A stretch of 64,000 bases of DNA from a bacterium (lineage in GTDB: Bacteria > Verrucomicrobiota > Verrucomicrobiia > Limisphaerales > UBA8199). The position numbers and the translations under genes were made by a program. The stretch spans positions 1 through 64,000 of the forward strand of contig JAJYHY010000003.1 of the NCBI GenBank assembly GCA_021784555.1, read 5' to 3'. Shown in pieces: positions 38,899 to 45,749 of this stretch; the first letter of the stretch is position 1; each line of letters opens with the position of its first letter. The notes under the pieces were generated by a model. The model was not told the origin of the DNA, did no database searches, and was given only the letters and a program-made list of their open reading frames with translations.

Positions 38899-39825
38899 TC
38901 ACACCTTGTTCAGCACCATTGTCCCCAGCAGCAGCGGCAGATAGACAATCGAGAGCAAGAACAATCGCCGGGCGTGGGCAATTGTCAAATGCCGGACGAA
39001 CTGCACCGCCATCCCGAGAAACGCCAGGCTCAGAACCAAAGCGGCCGCCAAGTACGCGGCGCCCGCCACGTGGAGCAGGAAGGGGCAGAGGCTGACGGGC
39101 AACAGGGCCAGGGCGTGCAAGAGGGTCTGGCGGCTGGTGCGGCGCCCTTCTGGGTCAAGAACCGGAAGCATCTTGAACCCGGCCTTGGCGTATTCGTCAC
39201 GATAGATCCAGGCGATAGCCATGAAATGTGGAACCTGCCAAAGCCCCTGGATGGCAAACAGTGCGAATGCCCCAAGGCTAAGCTCCCCGCGCGCTGCGGC
39301 CCAGCCAATCAATGGAGGAAGGGCGCCGGGAATGGCGCCGACAGCCGTGTTGAGCCAGGTCACGCGCTTGAGCGGCGTATAAACAAAGACGTAGGTCACA
39401 AGGGTAAGCGCGCCCAGACCGGCCGCGAGCGCATTGACCGCCAGCGCCAGATAGAGCATCCCCGCGACGGCGGCCCCCACTCCCACCGCCAGCACGGTCC
39501 GCGGCTGAAGGCGTCCGGAAGGCAGCGGACGATCCTGAGTGCGGCGCATCTTGGCGTCGTAATCACGTTCCAGCAGTTCGTTGAGCGCCGCGCCTCCGCC
39601 GGCCAGCAACCCGGTCGCCAGGATGGTGTGCAGCATCCGCAGGCCGTCCACGCCGCCACGGCTGCCGAGGTAAAAACCGATGAGCGTGGTAAGCAAGACG
39701 AGTAGTGTCAGCCGAGCCTTGAAGAGGTCGGCATAGACCGCCACCCACCCCTTGGCGGCCGCGATGCCGCGCGCCCTTACGCGAAGGGCTTGGAGCTTGC
39801 CAGGGGCAGTATTAATGAGTTCCAT
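38899..39825 (-). CDS. ctaB: Protohaem IX farnesyltransferase (haem O synthase)
   Basis: A 308-residue prenyltransferase with about nine helices that adds the farnesyl tail to haem b, giving haem O. The aspartate motif is seen as NELLERDYDAKMRRTQDRPL near residue 80, and the second block reads AIAWIYRDEYAKAGFKMLPV. The ATG at 39825 (MELINTAPGK) was chosen; the longer frame upstream overlaps ctaA in another phase. It lies 11 bp after ctaA. Confidence 0.92.
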   Translation of the reverse strand: MELINTAPGKLQALRVRARGIAAAKGWVAVYADLFKARLTLLVLLTTLIGFYLGSRGGVDGLRMLHTILATGLLAGGGAALNELLERDYDAKMRRTQDRPLPSGRLQPRTVLAVGVGAAVAGMLYLALAVNALAAGLGALTLVTYVFVYTPLKRVTWLNTAVGAIPGALPPLIGWAAARGELSLGAFALFAIQGLWQVPHFMAIAWIYRDEYAKAGFKMLPVLDPEGRRTSRQTLLHALALLPVSLCPFLLHVAGAAYLAAALVLSLAFLGMAVQFVRHLTIAHARRLFLLSIVYLPLLLGTMVLNKV

Positions 39826-39836
39826 TCGGTTTCCGT

Positions 39837-41072
39837 TCAATGAAGCCCTGAGGTTGCCGCTCGCGCTCCCATAGGCGGATGAATGGGGACGGCGTCGCGG
39901 GTGCCCGCGCGGACCCAGCTTTGCACCAATGTCAAGTTTCGATAAGAGATGATGCAGAGAATCGTTCCCAAGGCTAATGAGAGAGCGCCACCTACCACGT
40001 GCGCGGTGGCGATATCCGCCGCCTTGTTGGACCAGATGGTTGCCGCCCCCAGAAAGGCCTGGACGAAAATCAAGCCCAGCCAAACCAAGGTGAGCTTGCT
40101 CAACGAATGGCCGGCACCGAGCCGGCGACGGACCGAGAAGGCCGAAACGCCCACGGCAATCAGAATCAGCAGGGCCATGAACCGGTGCGCCATCTGCATG
40201 AGAATCTGGGCCGCCGTGATTGGGTTGACGGCGAAGATCTCCATTCGGTGCTGATTGTAAGAGGCCACCGAGGCGGGGTCCGTCGCCGGCCAGAACCTTC
40301 CGTAGGCCAGGGGAAAATCGGGGATAGCCAGCCCGGCGTGCTGCTGACGCATCGTTGCGCCCAGGGCAAGCTGGCAGAGAATCAGGACGGTCGCCCCCAG
40401 AACAAAGCCAAATTCCCGTCGCCTCAGGTCGGATGGAGCCGGGCCGGCGGAGCTCATGCCCCGCAATCGCGCGCCGGAGCTCTCCCACCAGGGGCTGGCG
40501 AACAGGGCAATGGAGCAGACCAGGGCAAAGAAAAGCTGCGCGAGCGTGGCATGGAAAATTCCCAATTGCTGCATTTTCTCGGTCACCCGCAGACCGCCCA
40601 GGATTCCCTGCGTAACAACGGCGAAAAACGCGATGAGCCCCAGCCGCCGCAGCCATTTGGGGCTTGCTTCACACCGCGGCCAGAAGAAGCTCGCACCGGA
40701 AAGCGCCGCCCCCGTCAGGCCGAGGACCAGGGCATTGCTCCAACCTTTTGGGTCCGCCGCCAGGGCCGCGCCGCCCAGGCAGAGCAACGCCACTCCCATC
40801 CAGCGCATAAAGGGCCGGGACTTCTTGCCATAGAGCCAAAGCGCCAGCACCGAAGTTAGCATGCCGACACCCGAGGCCACCAGCCGGTGCGTATGTTCGT
40901 AGAAGATGCCCCCAACCCACTTGGAGATCGGGAAGAAAAACATGTTGTAGCCGTACGTATTTGGCCAGTCCGGCACGGACATTCCCGCGCCATGGCTCGT
41001 CACCAGGCCCCCCATGCCAATCAGCCCCAGCGTCGCAATCGCGGTCAGCAGGGCAAAGCGGCTAAGTCTCAT
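39837..41072 (-). CDS. ctaA: Haem A synthase (COX15/CtaA family)
   Basis: A 411-residue membrane protein converting haem O to haem A for the adjacent oxidase. The start GGLVTSHGAGMSVPDWPNTYG and EHTHRLVASGVG hold the family motif and a haem-ligand His. A second half (MRQQHAGLAIPDFPLAYG, QMAHRFMALL, TAHVVGGALSLALG) supplies the matching histidines. Length suits the two-half form. Confidence 0.92.
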   Translation of the reverse strand: MRLSRFALLTAIATLGLIGMGGLVTSHGAGMSVPDWPNTYGYNMFFFPISKWVGGIFYEHTHRLVASGVGMLTSVLALWLYGKKSRPFMRWMGVALLCLGGAALAADPKGWSNALVLGLTGAALSGASFFWPRCEASPKWLRRLGLIAFFAVVTQGILGGLRVTEKMQQLGIFHATLAQLFFALVCSIALFASPWWESSGARLRGMSSAGPAPSDLRRREFGFVLGATVLILCQLALGATMRQQHAGLAIPDFPLAYGRFWPATDPASVASYNQHRMEIFAVNPITAAQILMQMAHRFMALLILIAVGVSAFSVRRRLGAGHSLSKLTLVWLGLIFVQAFLGAATIWSNKAADIATAHVVGGALSLALGTILCIISYRNLTLVQSWVRAGTRDAVPIHPPMGARAATSGLH

Positions 41073-41149
41073 TCGCTATTTTAACTCAAAACTGCGGTTG
41101 TGTCCCGAACTCCGATTCCGGAAGAGTTCCCCTATGCGCTGCTGAAGGC

Positions 41150-41860
41150 TCATGGCGCCTTGAGCACGAAATTGACCTCCGTCGGCGCGCCCTCCTTGAC
41201 CTGGATGGTTTTTGTCTCCTTGCCCGCCTTCCGGTGGATGGCCTCAATGGTGTAAGTACCCGGTTTGACGTTCTCGATCTTGAAGTGGCCGTCCTTGTCC
41301 GTGACGGCAAAGTAAGGATGGTCGAAGACGCTGATCCAGGCGAACATCCACGGATGCACGTCGCACTTGACTTTGATGAACATCTCCGGCTTGGAAAAGC
41401 TGACGGTCAGCGGAGGGGTGCCCGGCATCTGGGCCAGATTGAACGGCTGGTTGCCCGAACTCGCGCTGGGCTGGATGTCAATGTTGTGGATGACCGGGTC
41501 GGAGTTCTTCACCAGGATCTTTTGCCCGGTCTGCACCGCCAGGATCTGCGGATGGTAGAGACAGCCCTTTTGATCCAACTCGGCTGGCTTGGCCGAGGCG
41601 CCGGTGGATTGACCGCTGATTCCCTGCAAGCTCACCACCACGTCGCCCAGGCCGGAGTTGGCCCCAACGACGTAAAAATGAGTGGTCGGCATCGTCTTGT
41701 GGAGCTTGCCGCAGGTCGGATCGGCCATGAGCGGAGTGTACTTGACTTCCGGCGGAGGCGTGCCGGAGAGGGTGACGGCGCCAATAATCTCCGCGGCGCC
41801 CGCCGTCTGGAGGGCCGCCGCCACTGCAATCATACCGAGGAAGGTGGAACATTTCATCAT
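41150..41860 (-). CDS. Secreted cupredoxin-like protein with carboxypeptidase-regulatory-type tail
   Basis: A 236-residue exported protein (signal MMKCSTFLGMIAVAAALQTAGA). The middle (ILVKNSDPVIHNIDIQ, then VKCDVHPWMFAWISVFDHPYF) resembles the plastocyanin/azurin fold with His, Cys and His plus Met in the usual order of a type 1 copper site. The C-terminal 50 residues (FAVTDKDGHFKIENVKPGTYTIE) are a carboxypeptidase regulatory-like beta domain. It lies upstream of ctaA on the same strand, 77 bp away, so it may serve copper delivery or electron transfer. Copper binding is inference. Confidence 0.75.
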   Translation of the reverse strand: MMKCSTFLGMIAVAAALQTAGAAEIIGAVTLSGTPPPEVKYTPLMADPTCGKLHKTMPTTHFYVVGANSGLGDVVVSLQGISGQSTGASAKPAELDQKGCLYHPQILAVQTGQKILVKNSDPVIHNIDIQPSASSGNQPFNLAQMPGTPPLTVSFSKPEMFIKVKCDVHPWMFAWISVFDHPYFAVTDKDGHFKIENVKPGTYTIEAIHRKAGKETKTIQVKEGAPTEVNFVLKAP

Positions 41861-42052
41861 AATATTCGAGATAAGGAAACCGATAGCACCGAACTAATGA
41901 AGGCGCAAGCGGTTTGTAGGTCTATTAACTATGCTAATTAGCGTGGATTATCCTTGCCGCAACCCCCGAACCACTCGGCTCCACGACTTCGGGCGGGTAC
42001 AGCGCCAGACTCGGCGCCTTCTCGATCGGCCAATCCCAACGTCCAGTGGCCT

Positions 42053-42240
42053 GAGCAACCAATCAGCGTTTCGCGAGTTTCGAGAAGAGTTCTTGTCGAT
42101 TCACTATCGGGTGTGGCAGCGGATCGGGGATTGGCTGGCCGAGAAAAGGCGCGAACTGCGGAGAAGCATACGTGGGGCCGGATCGGGACGTTCAAACCAG
42201 CCTCACAAGAAATGTCCCACCTGGGACATTAGATTAGCCA
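42053..42240 (+). repeat. Element B copy 1 (palindrome aatgtcccacctgggacatt)
   Basis: A 188-bp unit that aligns along its whole length with 54187-54373. The perfect 20-bp palindrome is at 42211-42230. The open frame crossing it (KKCPTWDI) is a product of the repeat. The preceding 41861-42052 shows no gene. Confidence 0.85.
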
Positions 42241-42337
42241 ACCGAGAAAGTGCGAATTCCGAGGATGCATCCGCTGGAGTCGGTCGGGACGTTCGAACCA
42301 GCTTCACAAAAAATGTCCCACCTGGGACATTTTTTCG
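42241..42337 (+). repeat. Element B, partial tandem copy
   Basis: Repeats the second half of copy 1: gccgagaaa-like start, then gtcggtcgggacgttcgaac and the palindrome at 42312-42331. It ends exactly at the stop codon of the PaaX-like gene. Confidence 0.8.
42308..42336 (-). terminator. Palindrome acting as terminator of the PaaX-like gene
   Basis: The 20-bp palindrome is flanked by A on one side and T on the other, so it forms a stem with a U run in either direction. It begins 1-2 bp after the TGA of the PaaX-like gene. Confidence 0.6.
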
Positions 42338-43123
42338 TCAGGCCGATTTAGGGGCTCCGAATTGCTTGCTGAGTGCTGCCATCACCTCTGTCCGACGGCG
42401 CCAGGCCTCTCGTCCCAGGTAGCCCGGCGGCAGAATCCGTTCGGGCAAGAGCGGGTCCCGGTCCATGGCTGCCAGCCAACCGGCTCGCTCGGTGGCCACC
42501 CAGAACTGGAGCGCCTGCGCGTGCGTCTTGCTCTGCGGAGACTTGGCGGGCATTTCCCGTAGTATGCGCGCATGCTCCGTATAGCAAGCGCTGATCATCT
42601 CCCAATTCCAGGCACTAGACACAATTTGGGCGTCGGATTCATCGCCGCATGGCCGCCCGTCAAACAGAAGAAGTGACTGCACGTTGGTCCGTCCCTCCGC
42701 AAGGATCTGCCGCTGCTCGGTGACCGGGTCGGGCGTGATCCACACGCTGCCCTGCAGGCATCCGAAGTGTCTGTTCCGCAAGTATCGGCGCAACCACTTG
42801 CGCTCGGTATTCCGGGACATCGGAATGTCGAACAGAACCAACCGCCACCGCCCGTCCCAAGCGCGTGACCACCAGGTTTGCGGATCTCGCCCGCCTAAGG
42901 CATGCAACCGACCTGCTTCGGTAAGCCGATAGAGCCGGTCCTTCGCCGCCTCGGGCGATCTCTCTACCAAGCTCTGCCGTTCGAGCTTGGCCAACTCGTC
43001 CCCAAAGCCATTGCGGTAAGCCCAGCTCTCGAAGGAATCCGTCAGGTTTCTGAACGTGGGATGCATAAACGGATCCGCCGCCCAGAGGAGGAAGTAGAGA
43101 AACTCTTCGGTTCTGGCTCTCAT
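42338..43123 (-). CDS. PaaX-family regulator-like protein with Cas2-like core
   Basis: A 261-residue protein from ATG 43123 (a TTG at 43159 would add 12 residues). Three parts follow the PaaX order. A winged-helix-like N-terminus covers residues 1-78 (EEFLYFLLWAADPF ... YRLTEAGRLHALGG). A Cas2-like ferredoxin-fold core starts near residue 87 (WDGRWRLVLFDIPMSRNTER, then YLRNRHFGCLQGSVWITPDP). A PaaX C-terminal domain closes it (RAGWLAAMDRDPLLPERILP ... GYLGREAW). PaaX represses phenylacetate genes by binding a palindrome, but no such pathway is here. Element B copies lie directly downstream (42053-42337) and upstream (43165-43200). Autoregulation or a link with spread of the repeat are hypotheses. 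Confidence 0.75.
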   Translation of the reverse strand: MRARTEEFLYFLLWAADPFMHPTFRNLTDSFESWAYRNGFGDELAKLERQSLVERSPEAAKDRLYRLTEAGRLHALGGRDPQTWWSRAWDGRWRLVLFDIPMSRNTERKWLRRYLRNRHFGCLQGSVWITPDPVTEQRQILAEGRTNVQSLLLFDGRPCGDESDAQIVSSAWNWEMISACYTEHARILREMPAKSPQSKTHAQALQFWVATERAGWLAAMDRDPLLPERILPPGYLGREAWRRRTEVMAALSKQFGAPKSA

Positions 43124-43164
43124 GACAGTGAAACTGACAAGAACTCGGAGAAAAGACAAGGCCA

Positions 43165-43200
43165 GACTTATGCCCCACCTGGGACATCGGATTGGTCAGG
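43165..43200 (-). promoter_or_regulatory. Element B short copy upstream of the PaaX-like gene (possible operator)
   Basis: The sequence tgccccacctgggaca (43171-43186) is the palindrome with one base changed, followed by cggattggtc as in other copies. It lies 48 bp upstream of the ATG, where an operator is expected. Confidence 0.5.
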
Positions 43201-43284
43201 CTCCCAGATTCTCAGGGGTGCTCAACGAGTGCCTGCACTTACTATTGCCGAACCCCGGACCTCATCTCGAATTCCAGACTTCAA

Positions 43285-43878
43285 TCACGGCGGTTCCGAA
43301 ACCGGTCGCGAGACATGCGGCGTGTTAGGTCCGGACCTCCGCGGCGACCGGATTCTCGGCATGAGCCGCGCCATGGCCAGGGCGGTGCGGGCCGCTTCGG
43401 CGCCGCGGTTGTGAGTCTTGCCGAGGCAGCGGGCGCGGGCCTGCTCCTCGTTTTCGAGCAGGAGGACTTCATGGATGACGGGTACCTCGTAGCGGAGTTG
43501 GATCTCCATCAGGGCGCGGCTGACCGCCTCGCCGATGTGCGCGGCGTGAACGGTCTCGCCCCGCAGAATGACGCCCAGGCAGATGATGGCGCCGAGATTC
43601 GGCATGGAGGGCGGGGGTGAGCGGCGGCGGGTGTGGTTGTGCGGCGCGGAATGACCTGCCGGTTCCGAGGCTTCTCGAGCCAGGCACGCTGCCACCAACG
43701 GAATCTCATAGGCGCCAGGCACCTTAACGACGCGAATCCTGCGGGCGCCGGCGCGCTTCAGCTCGGCCCTGGCCGCGCGCACCATGGCCTCCACGTAGCG
43801 CGCATTGTATTCCGAGGCGACGACGGCAAAGGACTCAGCACCGGCCTGGAGGACGGTCTTGGCGATGGGTGTCAACAT
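43285..43878 (-). CDS. ribH: 6,7-dimethyl-8-ribityllumazine synthase with a loop insert
   Basis: Joins a ribityl-aminopyrimidine and dihydroxybutanone phosphate to form lumazine, the riboflavin precursor. Family motifs: ASEYNARYVEAMVRAA, VKVPGAYEIPLVAACLA, and GVILRGETVHAAHIGEAVSRAL with the catalytic His. The 197-residue protein is longer than usual (about 155) because of a charged insert EASEPAGHSAPHNHTRRRSP (about residues 71-95) before the substrate strand and a C-terminal tail. The ATG at 43878 was chosen because the frame before it encodes only a minisatellite. ribBA follows on the same strand, upstream. Confidence 0.85.
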   Translation of the reverse strand: MLTPIAKTVLQAGAESFAVVASEYNARYVEAMVRAARAELKRAGARRIRVVKVPGAYEIPLVAACLAREASEPAGHSAPHNHTRRRSPPPSMPNLGAIICLGVILRGETVHAAHIGEAVSRALMEIQLRYEVPVIHEVLLLENEEQARARCLGKTHNRGAEAARTALAMARLMPRIRSPRRSGPNTPHVSRPVSEPP

Positions 43879-44123
43879 ACTGGAGTGATGAAGTAATGGA
43901 GTGATGGAGTAATGAAGTAATGGAGTAATGAAGTAATGGAGTGATGGAGTAATGGAGTGATGGAGTAATGGAGTGATGGAGTAATGGAGTGATGGAGTAA
44001 TGGAGTGATGGAGTGATGGAGTAATGGAGTGATGAAGTAATGGAGTGATAGAACGGTGGAGCGACGGGGTGCGTGGTGTGTTGGCATAGCAATCCATCAC
44101 TCCACCGCTCCACCACTCCAGTA
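43878..44123. repeat. 8-bp minisatellite between ribBA and ribH
   Basis: About twenty units of the form gtratgra (for example gtgatggagtaatgga) fill 43884-44055. Ten-base ends, tactggagtg at 43878-43887 and cactccagta at 44114-44123, are inverted copies, so the block looks like a small element. The first base of the left end is part of the ribH start codon. Confidence 0.85.
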
Positions 44124-44174
44124 CCCCCAGAGAATTACATCGCTGTGTATAGGTCTCATTGGGCGTGGTTGGCA

Positions 44175-45374
44175 TCACAGGAGGTGGCCCAGTTTTTCGC
44201 GCTTGGTCTTCAGGTAATTGGCGTTGTGAGGATTGGGATGGATGCGGATGGGGACCTGCTCGACGATCTTCAGGCCGTAGCCGTCCAGGCCCACGACCTT
44301 CCGTGGATTGTTGGTCAGCAACCGGATCGTCCTCAGGCCGAGGTCAGCCAAAATCTGCGCGCCAAGGCCGTACTCGCGCAGGTCCATGTCGAAGCCGAGC
44401 TTTTGGTTGGCCTCGACGGTGTCGTAGCCTTGTTCCTGGAGTTTATAGGCCTTGATCTTCGGGGCCAGCCCGATACCGCGCCCTTCCTGGCGCATATAGA
44501 CGATGACGCCGCACCCGGCGGCGGCGACCTGGCGCATGGCCTCGCGCAATTGCGGCCCGCAATCGCACCGGTAGGAGCCGAAAACGTCGCCGGTGAGGCA
44601 TTCGCTGTGGACGCGGACCAGAACGTTGGATTGCGATGAGGGGTCGCCGCAGACCAAGGCCAGGTGGTGCTGCGAATCGAGCTTGGAGCGGTAAAGGTAC
44701 AGGTTGAAATCCCCATACTCGGTTGGCAGCTTCACAATTTCAACGCGCTCAATGAGCTTTTCCCGCGTCCGACGGAACTGGATGAGATCGGCGATGGTGC
44801 AAATCTTCAGACCGTGACGGACGGCGAACTGGAACAACTCCGGCAGCCGGGCCATCGAGCCGTCGTCGCTCATGATCTCGCAAATGACGCCGATGGGACG
44901 GCAACCGCCCAGCCGCACCAAATCGAGCGCCGCTTCCGTGTGGCCCGCGCGCTGCAGAACCCCACCAGGTCGCGCCCGGAGGGGAAAGACATGGCCGGGC
45001 TGGACGAGGCTCTCGGGCACCGCGGTTGGGTCCGCCATGACGCGGATGGTCTCGGCCCGGTCCGCCGCGCTGATACCAGTCGTAATGCCGTGGGCGGCAT
45101 CGACGCTGACCTGGAAATCGGTCTTGAAGGTCTCGCGGTTTTGGCGGACCATGCGCTCGATGCCAAGTTGCTGGAGCCGCTCGGAGGTCGTTGGGACGCA
45201 CACCAGGCCGCGCCCGTGCTTGGTCATGAAATTAATCGCCTCCGCCGTGACGTGCTGGCCGGCGAGGATCAGGTCCCCCTCATTCTCGCGGTCGGCATCA
45301 TCCACGACGATCACCATCTTGCCTTTCTGCAAATCCAACACGACAGACTCGATGGAATTGAACTGCTCAGTCAT
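44175..45374 (-). CDS. ribBA: Bifunctional dihydroxybutanone-phosphate synthase / GTP cyclohydrolase II
   Basis: A 399-residue enzyme making two riboflavin precursors. The N-terminal RibB half has VVDDADRENEGDLI and THGI-type AAHGITTGIS, plus RAGHTEAALDLVRL. The C-terminal RibA half has the zinc motif CLTGDVFGSYRCDCG and the block RQEGRGIGLAPKIKAY. The C-terminal RibA cysteines are present, so both activities are expected. The ATG at 45374 starts MTEQFNS. No FMN riboswitch pattern was seen upstream. ribH lies 296 bp downstream across the minisatellite. Confidence 0.93.
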   Translation of the reverse strand: MTEQFNSIESVVLDLQKGKMVIVVDDADRENEGDLILAGQHVTAEAINFMTKHGRGLVCVPTTSERLQQLGIERMVRQNRETFKTDFQVSVDAAHGITTGISAADRAETIRVMADPTAVPESLVQPGHVFPLRARPGGVLQRAGHTEAALDLVRLGGCRPIGVICEIMSDDGSMARLPELFQFAVRHGLKICTIADLIQFRRTREKLIERVEIVKLPTEYGDFNLYLYRSKLDSQHHLALVCGDPSSQSNVLVRVHSECLTGDVFGSYRCDCGPQLREAMRQVAAAGCGVIVYMRQEGRGIGLAPKIKAYKLQEQGYDTVEANQKLGFDMDLREYGLGAQILADLGLRTIRLLTNNPRKVVGLDGYGLKIVEQVPIRIHPNPHNANYLKTKREKLGHLL

Positions 45375-45438
45375 AAGCTGTTCACAGCGTAGCCGTTCGC
45401 GGGCCAAAACGCAGCTTAAGAAGGGAGATTTTTTTCAA

Positions 45439-45557
45439 GCAGTTCTCAGTTTGCGGAATCCGCGCGGTTTGGTGTCCACCCTTTAGGGTGCAAGAGCCCG
45501 CAGACACGCTAAAGCGTGGACAGCAAACGTGAGCGACGTGCGAGAATGAGAACTGCT
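45439..45557. repeat. Element with 11-bp inverted ends
   Basis: agcagttctca at 45439-45449 is complemented by tgagaactgct at 45547-45557. Inside are two small hairpins (caccctttagggtg and cacgctaaagcgtg) bounded by gtccac and gtggac. It looks like a non-autonomous mobile or folded element. The gap 45375-45749 otherwise holds no gene. Confidence 0.6.
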
Positions 45558-45586
45558 GATTCTTTTTCGACTCGGCTGGACTTGTT

Positions 45587-45612
45587 TGAGCACACCTTGC
45601 AAGGTGTGCTCA
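45587..45612. repeat. Perfect 26-bp palindrome
   Basis: The 26 bases read the same on both strands; the half is tgagcacaccttg. It lies in the space before the prolyl oligopeptidase gene. There is no T run, so it is not a classical terminator. Confidence 0.75.
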
Positions 45613-45749
45613 TGGCTCCTGGCGCTCCTCGTTAAGCCACCCTCTGGCGCATGTCCCGTGTCATGGCCAGCCGCACCCGCCTGCGCCCGCTCTGGGGGAT
45701 GACCCCCGGCCTTGATATTTCCCTGCTTTGGCGGCAGCATTTGCTCCTG

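Noticed and set aside
41931-42422. Open frame with KKCPTWDI blocks
   Set aside because: It lies within element B, and the similar frame at 54172-54603 arises from the second copy of the repeat, not from a conserved protein.
42200-43200. Palindromic repeats beside a Cas2-like protein considered as CRISPR
   Set aside because: Copies are not evenly spaced, there are no short unique spacers, and no cas1 or effector is present.
43835-44116. Open frames of SITPSLHYSITPLL repeats
   Set aside because: Translation of the 8-bp minisatellite; all frames are open because the unit lacks stops.
45375-45749. FMN riboswitch before ribBA
   Set aside because: The conserved FMN-element strings were not found; the structures present are repeat palindromes.
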